Below, piece by piece: positions 1 to 11,497 of a DNA stretch of 64,000 nt. Every line of letters begins with the position of its first letter. The first letter of the stretch is position 1. The stretch covers positions 5,808,140 through 5,872,139 of the forward strand of contig NC_050738.1 of NCBI RefSeq assembly GCF_014529535.1. Reading direction: 5' to 3'. The notes under the pieces were generated by a model, which was given only the letters and a program-made list of their open reading frames with translations, was not told where the DNA came from and did no database searches. The translations under genes and the position numbers were made by a program. This stretch comes from Bradysia coprophila. Its lineage: Eukaryota > Arthropoda > Insecta > Diptera > Sciaridae.

Positions 1-1590
1 AAAATGTTTTTCTATAGATTTAATAACTATCTGATTTAGATAAATTTGTTCAACATTCTTTACAAACCAATGATCCAACTAAATTTCGATAGAGTTACCT
101 ACACCTATATGCAGCCCGAATGAGATCGGGTCACAATTTTCCTGCGGCGAAAAGTTTTTATTTTGAAGTTGATAGAAAAGCAAATTGAAACGGAACCATA
201 CAAATGATTTTTTAATATCTTCTGCTGAAAGTGAAACGTCAATATCTTTCAAGACCATTCGATATAGCAACTGAAAGTATAGCCGATGATGTAATATATT
301 AAATTTATAACGAGAGGAAGGCGAAAAAAAAGAAAATCAGGCACACAAACACACTTTATACACATTCGTTCGTGCCAGGCAAAACTGTCAATGGGCGATA
401 CTCAACCCTGGAGCAATAAAATAGTCCATCTTTCATCGAATAATGACCAATGTCAATCCATTTTATTATAGAGAAGTTTTTCGGTTTTCTATATGTGAAA
501 ATGAATCTATATAAACGCCTCGGTATACTATACGCAATGAAGGAAGCAGGGAAAAAAAATGTATATGTAAGACAGTGTCCATCCTATCGACTAATATTAT
601 ATAAATTCACCCTAACACTGAGAGAGGGAATCAAAAACGAAATAACCCTCAAACTAACCTCTCAATATATCAAAATATTTTTTTGCTGTTTTATTATTGA
701 AAAGATTTCAAATATTCCAGTGGAACTACTATACAATTTGGGATGCATATGGGTGGGATTGAAGCTGGGAATGAGAGCAGATTTTCTTTTACTTTTTTCC
801 CATCTATTGATGTACGAGTATTTTGGTAGCATGTGACAGAGTAATCATGCAAAATTGATCGTTATGTGGGGTGGTTTTTCTTAAGAGGTGTATAAGGATG
901 AATAAGGAAAAGCCATGCCTATTTCATATCCCCCCATTCATATATTTATACAACACATTTACAAAGTAGCGAAGAATTTTATTTATTGAAAGCTTTTGAA
1001 ATAGATTTTCATTTCGTTTGCAGTATAAAGTAATATTGTAACTGTGTACTGTGATTGGAATTTTTTTTTGACAAGTTTTTCCTTTTCATGCGGAAGTTAT
1101 ATTTTTATTTCTGTATCACAAAAGCGACTCTCGCTCTGTGTAAAATAAGATTTCTGGCATGTTGAAATTGAATCGATTAGGAGGGGTCTCGTCTTTGACG
1201 CATTAATTCGAATTTTTCAATGAAATCAGTTTTTTTTTCGTACGTATTATGGCACGGTGTGTATACATAAATTGCATTATTCTGCTCGAATTCACAATCA
1301 CTTTTGTTCCTCTGAACTGTTGAATTATGTTTGACGGTAATCGGTATTGTACGTCGAAAACGTTTTCAATCGAAGTCGAATTAATTACTCCAGTTCGAGG
1401 GTCAGATTAAACGATAAAAATTCATTAGCAGACATGACAATATTCAACAAACTGAATATATGCCACTGAAGACAGTATTGTCGAATATTGATTGTTGAAT
1501 CCTGCTTTTACAAAAAATATTTCTTTTCCGTCGAATTAGGTCTGTAATAGTTGAATCTTTACAAAGCGAAGAGAAATGGAAAGTTGATGT
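1..1590. other. gene-free AT-rich stretch
   Basis: I see no supported gene. A 128-codon open frame at 450-836 (+) has no recognisable domain, no splice context and strongly AT-driven composition, so I do not call it. Confidence 0.5.
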
Positions 1591-1904
1591 TTTCATGGGT
1601 GATTTTTGGCCAGAGCGTAGAGACTTCTACTTTTCTACCCGACACCTAAGGCGAAGACACCTAAAGTTTCATCTGAAAATGGGTATTTTTATAGCCTAAA
1701 TGGAAGTTTTGCTCAATAGATGAGAAAACTGCCAACCCGACGCAAAGCCGAAGCTGACATTGTAAGCATAAAATTCCAGTTGATGCACAAGTTAGAAACA
1801 AGATTTTATGTGATATCCCCATCTTTGCATTTGTCACTTTTACACACTAGAAATATTTTATCTTCGGATGTCAAAGATTTTTTAAGCTTTAAGAAGCGAC
1901 AAGT

Positions 1905-2050
1905 GTATCGCGACGGAAAACTAAACGAGCAAATACTGGGACAGGTTCTATTTGCTATTGGTGACCGAAGGAGGAAATAGTCCGTCCATAGAATGACATA
2001 GTACGCAAGAGTAGATTGGACAGAGTTTGCTCGCGTAGTTTCATCCTTGG
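1905..2050 (+). repeat. dispersed repeat, copy 1 of a diverged pair
   Basis: The stretch with GCAAATAC, then ACAGGT, CTATTGGT, GAAATAGT and TTGGACA, TAGTTTC recurs in the same order and spacing at about 5600-5735. The match is imperfect, as for an old repeat. Family unknown. It lies just 5' of a LINE fragment. Confidence 0.5.
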
Positions 2051-2079
2051 TGTATCGCGATTTAATTATCTAATCTATC

Positions 2080-2925
2080 CTATTACGTTAGGAGTAAGCG
2101 TTAGTACGGTAGTGTCCCTTCTGAAGAAAAAGACGGTAGAGAGACACCAGAAAGCGTGGGAGGAGCTACTAAGTCATACAAAGTTGAAATACCACCTGAA
2201 TAAGATGGGACTCAGTGAAGATCCGAACTGTAGAAGGTGTGGTGACACACCTGAAACGGCGAAACACCTGAAAGGGCTATGTCACTGCCCAGCGTTGAGA
2301 CAGTTGAGAGTAAAGTGGCTAGGAGATTTTTATGTCACACTAGACGAATTTGCTAATGTACAGCTGACTAATGTTTTATCCTTTGTCACAGAGAGCAAAT
2401 GGCTGAAACAACATTAGGATTTCTTCTTACACTACAACCATAGCCACATCATCACCAACAAAAACAATAGCCCGGCGTATCATCAACACATTCATCATCA
2501 TCATCACCAACAAAAAGACAATAGCATTTAGAAGGGTGCAGCACCACAATATGTTTCTTCCAAGGTCGTTCAAAATGTCAATCGTCATCCACAGAAAAGC
2601 CAACACAACCTCACTTTGAAGTTGCAAATTTAGGGCATCGGTACAGTTTTCTCAAAGCACATGAAACTTTCACAGACAATTTGATTTTTTATTCAAAGCT
2701 GACATATTTTTACTCGAAAATGTGGTCGTACATTTTTCAAAAAGGGCTCTCGTAAAAAGATATCAGCGATCAAAAATTTCGAAACGCTGAAATGTAGACT
2801 ACAATTTCAGCGTACGCTCGGAAGCTCTTAAGTTGCGGTTATGATTGCTTCTGTGTACGATGGAAGAAACCAATGGGCCCAGCAAAGATGGCCTCGGTGC
2901 TATATTCTAAGAATTTTTTTTTTTT
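2080..2925 (+). mobile_element. 5'-truncated non-LTR retrotransposon (LINE) 3' fragment
   Basis: The frame ending at the stop at 2415-2417 carries the typical tail of Jockey/I/R1-type ORF2 proteins: RHQKAWEELLSHTKLKYHL, then a C-x2-C (CRRC) followed by ETAKHL and a final C-x-CPAL, then about 45 residues to the stop. This Cys-His tail lies after the RT/RNase H region in those clades. No RT core, endonuclease or ORF1 is upstream, so the copy is 5'-truncated, as is usual for LINE insertions. The following ~500 bp (trinucleotide-rich at 2440-2510, ending near a T-run at 2912-2922) is plausibly 3' UTR. I could not define a target-site duplication. The copy is dead, but the tail reads without stops, so it is not very old. 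Confidence 0.65.
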
Positions 2926-2959
2926 TGAATTGTAACTACGCGGAATATGCTCGACAATA

Positions 2960-3590
2960 AAATCAATCAATCTATTACTTCTGTTGTTCTGATAAAAATT
3001 AAGTTACTTTTACTTCGTTTGTTATGACAATCATTTTGTTGCATTTTGTCATATCAGTCGCATGTACTACCTTATTTTTTTTTACTGATTTGCTTATTCA
3101 AAAGATGTGATCTACTCTTAATCGAGCTTTACTCATATCTGGCCGAAAATTCGTTTTAAACATTAAAGTTCAGTTTTCTAATAAAACTGTCAAAATAGTA
3201 TATTATATACAGTGGTCAAAAAAACACCTTTTTCTCCCGTGTGACATATTCTATTTTTCATTCATGTCAGCCTAAGTCACATTTTAAGAGGAATCTACAC
3301 ATGGCTAAATTGTTGCCTACATTTCCGGGCAAAATTATTATTATTTTGATGATAATTTTGGACTCGCATCCGTCTTGGAAAAAGTACGACCATCGTTTGT
3401 TGTTAAAATGTGGTAGCTTTCAGTAAAAATTTAAATGTTTGTGGTGATGTAACCTCAGCCCGAGAAAACTCAAAATATGTGTCAATTTTCGTGAAGAATT
3501 GAGTTTTGTCGTACTATTTGAGGAGAGATATGCATGAACCGATTTTTTTTTAGAAATGTCTTTTTGCAGTGCGTTGCATTCATTCATATT
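2960..3590. other. gene-free stretch
   Basis: No gene, tRNA or clear repeat was seen. A 61-codon open frame at 3241-3426 has no recognisable feature. Confidence 0.5.
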
Positions 3591-3598
3591 TACGTGAG

Positions 3599-3795
3599 CA
3601 CAGCAGAGTAAAATAAGCCAGGCAGGAGCGGTTCATTTTTCAAACGTCAATAACCTGATACACTGTATGAAAATGATCTCAAAGAACAATGACATAAATT
3701 GAATTAATTTTATTCACAAAACACAACGGCTACTAGATAATTCAGGTTCCTAGTCAAATCAGGCGATTCTGCCTGGTTTAATTTACTCTGCCGTG
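3599..3795. mobile_element. short TIR element (MITE), family M2 copy 1
   Basis: 197 bp bounded by inverted termini: left CACAGCAGAGTAAA and right TTTACTCTGCCGTG, both followed inward by CCAGGCAG-type sequence. Flanks ACGTGAG (3592-3598) and ACGTGGG (3796-3802) look like a 7-bp TSD with one change. A second copy lies at 56836-57037. No coding capacity. CA...TG ends and a 7-8 bp TSD suggest a hAT-like non-autonomous element, which is inference. Confidence 0.75.
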
Positions 3796-3802
3796 ACGTG
3801 GG

Positions 3803-5595
3803 TAATCAAAGTCCAATCAGTGTTACGCCTATGTTACTCAATTCTTCACAACAAAAATGAAATTCGAAATTGGGAACGAACAGTGAAAGGAAAAGTGAGA
3901 GAAAATCTTGCTGTTTTGAATCTCTATGTGGTGAGAGAATGTGACGTTTTTGGTTCAGTTCTGTAAACTTTGGGGAGGTCTTGCAGATACAAATACGCGG
4001 GTGACACACACAAAATTTGACATTTTCATATATTTTCATAGAAGATGGATCCTAAAATTTGACAGTTTCATAGTATAGGTGAATTCTATTGTGGGTTCCC
4101 GCGTATCTAATAAAATTGGTCTGTTGGACCTTCCCAACAGTCTATAGCCTTGTTTTGGTCGGCCTGAATGAAAAATTTGTTTGGTGAATAACCGACTTTG
4201 AGACTTAGTGGTAAAGGAACAAGACAAGGTGCGAAAGGAAAAGTGTGATAGAATATACAATTTTGTGCACTGCAATGCGGGTATAAAACACGAGTCTGTT
4301 CAATCATAACACAATGACAAATAAACGAATAAATTAACTGAAGTGAAAAATTATCTCAGCACAATCCCTTTTGCCACCAAAATTAACATTTATCTGCCCT
4401 ACATATACATATACATCATTGTGCAATAATTACCAAAATTGAGATTATGTTCCAATAGCACTCGAAATGTACATTTGAAAATGCTGACTCAAAGCATATT
4501 TTGTGTGTATGTTCTGATGCGTCCGTCACCACTCTCTGTTCGTTTTCTAGTTTGCCTCGTGTTCAAATACGCGAAACATAACAACTCCACATAAAGGCTT
4601 TTCACATAGTCATAATCCGCATCAAACGATACCTGAAGCAATCCAATCCATAACAGTTCATTTGCAGGAAAATCATTTAGCGAAAATTGAAAATTAATTA
4701 ATGGTTTTTGTAATGGAATTGGTCGGGTTCCTTTTATTGTGAAATGTTTGTCTAGTCTACGCAATAATCATTTGAGTTATTTCATTTCGAAATTATTATA
4801 ATAGCCGATCATTAATTGATAAAATATGTTCAACTGATTTAAATGGTTAAAATTCTGATTATTTCGCTTCGGTTGCTATAATATTATTTACCTTTGACTT
4901 CATACGCTTCACACACCCATACACACACAATCGAATTATTGATTGCGAAAATTTAATTAATTAAGCAAACAAAAAAATGAATAAAATTGAATATAATCCC
5001 TCTCGTGCGATTCATTTTTGTTTGATGTTTCATGTTGCACTTCAACATTTAAACGTTTGTTTTAGCGTATACTTCAATTGTTATTTATAGAATAGTTTTA
5101 GATGAACGAGTTGAACAATTTATCGTCAAAGTAAAGTTTTTCTACTCTGAATTTACAATCTATTAAACTCAGTGAGATCGACACGTGCGACAAAGTTCTG
5201 GATGCTGATTTTGGAGGTAATTAAAATTTATAACTGACCCTACCAATTTGTCGTGCGTGTAAGTGCGCTATAAAACACTTGTAACAGCTCTAGCGTATGT
5301 AAGTAGATACATGAAGTATTAGGCACATGTGCACTGAAACAAGTTAGAATTTTATATTTTGAATGTCCAAGAGTCCAAGAGGACACGTCATTTTCCCAAT
5401 GCATTAAAAGTGTTCAAATGACGGACATTAAGACGAATTGCGTATCGTTCTTCACACAGATTGTTGGAGTATACATCTGATGTTTTATGTGATTTCACGG
5501 TCATCACACGGAGTTGAACTACACGCTCTGAAGTTTGAAAACCGACACATTCTCTGTTCTGTGTTTTATTGGAGTTTTTGATTTCTCCATGCGAA
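3803..5595. other. gene-free stretch, possible LTR-like remnant
   Basis: No gene is supported. Around 4280-4400 a TATAAAA box, an AATAAA-type signal and a CCACCAAAATTAACA end resemble the order of a solo LTR, but I found no matching second LTR, primer site or duplication. Open frames on the minus strand at 3806-4307 and 4489-4764 lack recognisable domains. Confidence 0.35.
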
Positions 5596-5599
5596 ATTC

Positions 5600-5735
5600 C
5601 GAGGGGAAACTAGGCGAGCAAATACAAGTACAGGTGCTGTTTACTATTGGTCACCAATAGAGCGAAATAGTACGCCAATAGATGCCAATGGAAGTTGGTT
5701 GGACATAGTTTGTTCGTGTAGTTTCCTCATCGGAA
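5600..5735 (+). repeat. dispersed repeat, copy 2 of a diverged pair
   Basis: Matches 1905-2050 in order and spacing of short blocks (GAGCAAATAC, GTGCTGTTTACTATTGGT, GAAATAGTACGC, TTGGACATAGTTTG). The flanks do not match. Neither copy codes for anything I recognise. Confidence 0.5.
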
Positions 5736-5739
5736 AATT

Positions 5740-6530
5740 CACGTATAAAAAACCAGTAACCCAACGCACTCCAACGCAGTGGCATATACGTCTGTTTTTG
5801 GACGGGTTGGTAAAGCCACAACACAAAAAAGGTGTCAGTTTTAAAAATTACGTGCGTGTAAATAATAGAGTGCAGTAGAACATAAATGATGATTGAGAGA
5901 TGAGCACCCAGGCTGATGGTTCTGCATAAGAATTTTATGAATTAATTCGTTAAATATGAATGTACTGAAAAGGAAATGTATTTTCTAGTAAACAAGTTTT
6001 GAATCCATATATTTCGATATGGTGAATGCAGTTCGCTACATTATTTAGTTCATATTGAACGAATTTTTTTTTTGTGATTGATATTCTCGTTTTATACTTA
6101 AACATGCAACTACATTACACATCAACAGAATTAAAATAGTTTTAAAGCAACAAATTATGGAAAGAAATATTGCTGTGCATTTAATTCAGTTATGTATGGA
6201 AGCTATACAGGGCAGACTATGATTTTGGTTTTGATTACTAAAATTGCAGTTCTCAGTTACTGAAGTTAAGATGTAAGCAATCGGTACACATTATTGATTT
6301 ACATTTACCGATGTTATTTGTCTAATGAGACATTATACACCAAAATTAAAGTGAAAATTATATTTCTAATTGGAAAAAATTCAATAAAAAGTCTCAAAAA
6401 GCATCTCATCCCAAAACAAAAATTTTTAGACACAAAAACACGAATGCAACGCGTGTAATATACACGAGAGTATTACGCGTGCAATATTCTCTGGTATCAT
6501 AATAAAGCTTATATTGCTTTGCGGTAAATA
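5740..6530. other. gene-free stretch
   Basis: AT-rich sequence with no gene, RNA gene or repeat that I can support. Confidence 0.5.
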
Positions 6531-6532
6531 CA

Positions 6533-6660
6533 TCGGCATTAAAAACTGTATTTCGGAGTATTATACCGATCATTAATTCTGCCATAATTTGCGCATTGCG
6601 TTTCGCACATCATGGCAGAATTATTAATGTTCGGTACTCCGAAAAACAGTGTAATGTCGA
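6533..6660. mobile_element. small inverted-repeat element (MITE-like hairpin)
   Basis: The left arm TCGGCATTAAAAACTGTATT pairs with the right-arm reverse complement TCGACATTACACTGTTTTTC. Pairing continues inward through CGGAGTA and ATTAAT.TCTGCCAT. About 50-bp arms enclose about 25 bp. No clear TSD, so the exact ends are uncertain. Confidence 0.6.
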
Positions 6661-8019
6661 TTCATTTATTCACTAATAGCTTCTCTGAAAAATTTGAAAG
6701 GTTTCCTAACAGTGGAAATGTTACAGCTTCTCTAAGTTCGAGATGACTTTACCGTAAAAGTGCTGCTATAAGTCTCAGTTAAATCGTTCCGGTAAATTAA
6801 TTGATCGAAATTAGAAACTTTTTAGTATACACAAACACTGTTAGTTTCAATGCGATCAGCTTCTTCTTTCGAGAGCTTTTCAAGAAAAATGATTTTCAAG
6901 GATTCGAAATCGGAATCGATTTTTTTCAACACACAGCCAAAACGAAAATGCCAAAGAAAAAGTACTATGAGCCATTTGAACTTACAGAACACTCAACGCA
7001 CTGGAAGCTGACTTTGACATCACTCAATTAAAAGGTCAAAAACACACCTGTTGACTATTTTTTTAAATTATTTGATAGCCATTGTATGAAAAAGAATAGG
7101 CAACTTTGATCGGTTCAGTCCTCTATTTGAGTGACACGTCAACGTCAGCTTCGGTGCTACACTTCAATTTTTATCATGGTAGAAGTTTAGAGAAATCCTT
7201 TGTTCGAGTTCGAAACCGCTCAGCGAATATTTTTTATGAGGGTCAAAAGGAAACCCTACAGAATTGCCTATGAAGTAATATCTGTCCCGGAAACTATAAA
7301 AACTTCAATTTAATCTTTCAATTATGAATAAGTTATGCATGGACACAGCCAAAGGCTCTCTACTACCTTTGACACATCGTATAGACTAGACACGTTTCCC
7401 ATTATCTATTTCAAATATCCAGATTACTCCGTTCTTTGGTTCTGTACACGTCTGAAAAGACGAATAATAGGTAGACGGACAATGTCATCATTTGGAATGA
7501 ATCATTTCTTCGTTAAATTTCATTCTGATTATTTTCCAATATTCCTTTCAGTTTCTGGGTTGAAGAGAAAAACATGACCACGAAAAGTTACACACAGAAG
7601 TACAGTTCAAGCTTTTAATTTGATTGACAAAACCAATGAAAATGCAGAATGAATCACTAAAATCGGTTTTGTGTCACAGTTGGACATAGTGTCTGTAGTA
7701 TCATAGATTTGTTCCAGTTCCAAGTAACTGTAAACAACTTAGCAACTCTAGATTTTGGCAATTTGGGATCGGTTTAGGAACAGATCTGCTATCTATCATT
7801 TCTCCATGACGAAAGTAGTTATAGCGAAAGGAGAGAAGTACGAGAAATAAGATATTTATAGAAAAGCACTTCGTCGGTTTTTGGGGATTTTATCAAGGTA
7901 TAATACAAGAAATGTATTCAAATCAAATCGATATATTGTTTTAATCAAAAAAAAACTTTAAGAGGCACACCATTGCATTTAGATGACAAAAAAAGAAAAT
8001 ATTTTGCTTCGATCTTTGT
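6661..8019. other. gene-free stretch 3' of the BTB gene
   Basis: No gene supported. Open frames of 76 and 80 codons (6801-7031 and 7335-7577) lack recognisable domains. The 3' UTR of the minus-strand BTB gene must lie at the right end, but no AATAAA hexamer was found close by. Confidence 0.45.
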
Positions 8020-9339
8020 TTACAATTGATAGAAGTACAAGCTGGACACTAAGCCCTGGCAATCATGAGATGGATTACGGTGAAATTTCACCGTGACATT
8101 TTCATCCAATTTGCATTCCCTCTCCCGAGGTGAATACTGATAAGAGTAATTGTTTACGTTTGCTGTTGCTATCAATCGTACCTCGTACATTTTACGTGGA
8201 TTGATGATAATCGGCTGGTCCAGTTCCACTGGTATTTCTTTGTCGCCGCTGATCACTGTTTTTGCTTTGAAAATAGTTTTGGTCGGTGCAATCACGTCGA
8301 ATGATTGAGCGCCCACTTCTCTGACGATTACTTTGAAAGTATGATTCACCGCGTAGCCGCTGCTTTCACGAAGACCATAGCAATAAAGTTTGCCTAAGAT
8401 CAATGGTGTATTTGTCGAGAACCACATCGATTCGGTGTTTTGAATCTGGTAACTAGAAATGCCGCCGGTACAGAGATCTCTCCGACATATCATCAATTTG
8501 TTTTCGTCCAATAGAAGTGATGATTGCAATCGTGGATGTTCCACAAACAAATTCGGGATGAATTTCTCTGCGCCGCTATACAAAATGTTTACCAAATCAT
8601 CTCGCGTAAACATTTCCTCAAAAGGTAGCGTATGACCGACTAGTTCATCATTTGACATTGTGTTAAAGCGAATGAAGTAAAAACAATCGCCCAGTTGAGT
8701 TTTCAGATTTTTTGAATTGATTTCGATTCCGTTTTGCTGACAATCGTGTGTGACCCATGCTATGCATGCCTGGAAGACTTCCGTTTCCTTGCACGGAAGA
8801 GCTTCGAACTGAAGGATTTGCTTGAGAACTTCTCGATTACAATTTAGAAACGATTCGGATTTGAACACATCATCGGGAAATGCACAAATAATTTTCTCAC
8901 AGAACGACTTCAATGGATCATGTTTAGCTAAGACAGCCAATTGATAGGCCCAGCAGATGTCTTCGATTGCCACTTGTCCAATGTGAGATGAGGCGTAATT
9001 TTCAAGATGCTCATTCATGTCGTATTTGTCACACAATCGAACGACTTCTGCCATATTTTCCATCGTTAGTTTGACTTCTTCCAAATAGAAGAATGTCAAA
9101 AATTCTTTGAACGCTTCCGGACTCGAATCGACAATTTTAACTCTTTCCGTTTCTTTAATTGGTCCGAGAAACATGGCGTAAAACACCGGACTAAACGATG
9201 CCAGAACATTTTTGTGCGCCGGAATTTTTTCAGTTTCTTCGTCAATCTTAAAGACGAACACAATGTCAGCCAGTTCAGCATTCAAGTACAACTTAGCGAT
9301 TGCTTTTGAAATAGAGTTATTTCTCGATTCACTCGTCAT
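8020..9339 (-). CDS. BTB/POZ-BACK-PHR-like protein, intronless
   Basis: A single 439-residue frame. An N-terminal BTB domain (about residues 20-115) shows the usual core: LADIVFVF, then PAHKNVLASFSPVFYAMF and a helical LRLCDKYDM-like end. A BACK-like helical region follows (about 120-230; ICWAYQLAVLAKHDPLKSFC, then CIAWVTHDC). The C-terminal ~150 residues (from about GGISSYQ) resemble the PHR-like beta domain of the BTBD1/2/3/6 family. Such proteins commonly recruit substrates to Cullin-3 E3 ubiquitin ligases; for this protein that is inferred from family. BTBD family members are usually multi-exon, so an uninterrupted gene could be a retro-derived or lineage-expanded copy. I chose the ATG just before TSESRNNS because the frame has no better upstream start and BTB begins soon after. 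It stands alone. A near-tandem 87-bp duplication and a hairpin MITE lie within 0.7 kb upstream. Confidence 0.85.
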   Translation of the reverse strand: MTSESRNNSISKAIAKLYLNAELADIVFVFKIDEETEKIPAHKNVLASFSPVFYAMFLGPIKETERVKIVDSSPEAFKEFLTFFYLEEVKLTMENMAEVVRLCDKYDMNEHLENYASSHIGQVAIEDICWAYQLAVLAKHDPLKSFCEKIICAFPDDVFKSESFLNCNREVLKQILQFEALPCKETEVFQACIAWVTHDCQQNGIEINSKNLKTQLGDCFYFIRFNTMSNDELVGHTLPFEEMFTRDDLVNILYSGAEKFIPNLFVEHPRLQSSLLLDENKLMICRRDLCTGGISSYQIQNTESMWFSTNTPLILGKLYCYGLRESSGYAVNHTFKVIVREVGAQSFDVIAPTKTIFKAKTVISGDKEIPVELDQPIIINPRKMYEVRLIATANVNNYSYQYSPRERECKLDENVTVKFHRNPSHDCQGLVSSLYFYQL

Positions 9340-9474
9340 TCTTTACACGGTTCTCATTCGATTTCAGTTTAGGAAAAAATAATTTTTGTTGACTTGATTG
9401 CGCAACGACTGAGGCTACTGAAGGAAGTGATGTGTTTGACAGGCAGATGTGTCAAACGCAAACACTGTTATGAT

Positions 9475-9645
9475 CAGAGCGAGAAAACCGAAGACTAGTT
9501 ATTGTAACTTGGCTTGGTGTACTTGTCAAAATATCTTCTTCTCTTTCAACGTGGTACGTTGAGAGCGAGAGGACAGAAGACCAGTTTATTTTAACTTGCC
9601 TTGGGGTAATTGTCAAAATATCTTCTTCTCTTTCATCATAACTCT
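9475..9645. repeat. two-copy tandem duplication (period about 87 bp)
   Basis: GTCAAAATATCTTCTTCTCT occurs at about 9525 and 9612, preceded in both units by GAGCGAGA, GAAGAC.AGTT and CTTG.CTTGG. The duplication lies 130-300 bp upstream of the BTB gene start, so it could fall in its promoter region. It has no other recognised function. Confidence 0.65.
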
Positions 9646-9767
9646 CTATATTTTTAGGCATTGCAGGGGTAAAGTTTCTGGCGTTTGAAATTCAAAGTCT
9701 ATTGCGAAATTATAATTACATCGTCGTTGGTGGGACTAAAGGCTGTGCATGAAGAGGTTGTTACGCC

Positions 9768-9972
9768 CAATGAAAGTAAATAGATAGGTATGGCCAAACG
9801 TTCAAATTTGTTCTAGCCGGAGCACATACGGATTTGCATGGCGCCACCTCAAACGAACTCATTTCAAGTGCAAATTTCCACTAGAAATGAGTTCGTTTGA
9901 GGTGGCGCCATGCAAATCTGTATGTGCTCCGACTTGTATGGACTGGCCATACCTACTTATCTACTTTCATTG
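9768..9972. mobile_element. hairpin MITE with 8-bp TSD, family M1 copy 1
   Basis: 205 bp that folds on itself almost completely. Termini are CAATGAAAGTA and TACTTTCATTG; the centre is ATTTCAAGTGCAAATTTCCA flanked by arms containing GAGTTCGTTTGAGGTGGCGC. A perfect 8-bp direct repeat GTTACGCC flanks it (9760-9767 and 9973-9980). Copy 2 at 32483-32700 has its own different 8-bp TSD, which proves transposition of a defined unit. An 8-bp TSD fits hAT-type non-autonomous elements. Confidence 0.92.
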
Positions 9973-9980
9973 GTTACGCC

Positions 9981-11362
9981 GATCGCTAGGATTGTAATCG
10001 TTATACAACAGTCAGAGGAGGAAAGAAAAAAGAATTTGATCTAATGATATAGGGTAAGGGCATCGGACGAGCATTGAAAAAGAGTAATAAAGGTCTTTAA
10101 GTTAGACTCCTACAAACCTTTTACATACTCTGCTGTAAAACATTTAAACGCAGATAGGAAAGAGAGCAAACTTCCATACAAAACATTTTATCTCTTTTCT
10201 TTCGAGGCTTCTTAACGTCGTACCTACAGTGAAACAAACGTTTCTTTGCGGTACGCCTCCAATCTGATTTGTTGGTCTGGCGACGGCTCTGAACTCACTT
10301 CATATGGTGAGATATGTATTGCTTCAACTGGTTTAACTGTTGATTCATTGCTTGCAAAACAGTTAGAGAGTCCTTACTTATCAGCTTTAGGTGTATGTAA
10401 ACACAGTGCAGGAATACAAACATGACACAAGCTGAATGCTATGATAGTCAGCCGTATTAGTTCAGAACCAATCATCGAGACTAACGAATGAATAAATGCT
10501 TAAACGCTAATGAAAAGTAATTTCCGTGAAATGATCAGTGAACAGTGATCACGAACATTGTTGTACCCGATACGAAAACGAAAACATTTTCTACTTGTAT
10601 TAACAATGCAATAAAACAAGCTATATGCTCTAATGCATTTTTTAATTGTGCAAAAAACGGCTAAAAACATTGTTGATTCAACAAGAGTTCACATGCTCCA
10701 GTTTACTTCAGTTGTAATTTAATAGTTGAGCTGATCGCATTGCCTCTACATAATAATAGTTTAAACTACAATTTGTTTCGTATTTAAACTGAAAAAGTGT
10801 TAAACTATTAACAAAGATCCAAGATGATGTGATCTGGTATAATATTATAGAGAGAGATAGAGAGAAGTGTTTATTGTTTTTGGTTCTGCGTAATTTTTGG
10901 ATATAGGACTGTGTATAGGCTTCTCTCGCATCAGAATTTAGAAAAACTGATAATTAATAAGGAATTCTTTCACTGATTCTTTTACGGACAGCTAAGTCAT
11001 CTGTTTTCAACAACCAAAGACAAAACAATCAATGTGATTTTATACAAGGTTCTGAACGAACAGGTTAAGACACTTTCGAGTTGATCACGAGGCGGTGTGA
11101 TCAAAATTTTCCTGTAGCGCCAACTAGGTTTGGAAAATTTTATATGACGATTTCAACTTAACAAAAAAAAATTGTTTTCAAGTTGACTTTTCAAACAATA
11201 TACATGTCTGAATTGTTCTTTCAGAACCTTGATTTTATACAGCAAATGAAAGCAAATGAAGTACAAGATTCTGGTTCAATATGTAGTAAAAAAAGTAATA
11301 GATTCGATAAAAATACATGTTATATGCTCGCTGTCTCACGCACGTCAAGCATGAGTGGTACT
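9981..11362. other. gene-free stretch
   Basis: No gene seen. There is a short GA-rich run near 10850-10865. An open frame at 11183-11500 runs into the hAT-like element end and is not a gene. Confidence 0.5.
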
Positions 11363-11370
11363 CTAAATAG
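11363..11370. repeat. left 8-bp target-site duplication of the satellite-bearing element
   Basis: CTAAATAG directly precedes the CAGGGAC terminus and is repeated exactly after the other terminus at 24943-24950. It fits the hAT preference nTnnnnAn. Confidence 0.93.
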
Positions 11371-11392
11371 CAGGGACTATTTTAAGGAAAAC

Positions 11393-11497
11393 GTTTTCCC
11401 GATTTTCCTTATTTTCCTTCATTTTATCGATTTTCCCAATTTTCCTTATTTTTCCTTATTTTTCCTTATTTTCCTGAATTTTTCCGATTTTACCGAT
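11393..11497. repeat. left subterminal TTTTCC repeats
   Basis: Nine TTTTCC motifs at roughly 9-12 bp spacing directly inside the left TIR. hAT transposases often bind short subterminal repeats; a binding role here is inference. Confidence 0.75.

Noticed and set aside
450..836. 128-codon open frame
   Set aside because: No domain, no supporting splice sites or repeat homology; chance frame in AT-rich DNA is more likely.
3870..4400. Solo LTR of an LTR retrotransposon
   Set aside because: The TATA and AATAAA order is suggestive, but no TG...CA ends, partner LTR, primer site or TSD could be placed.
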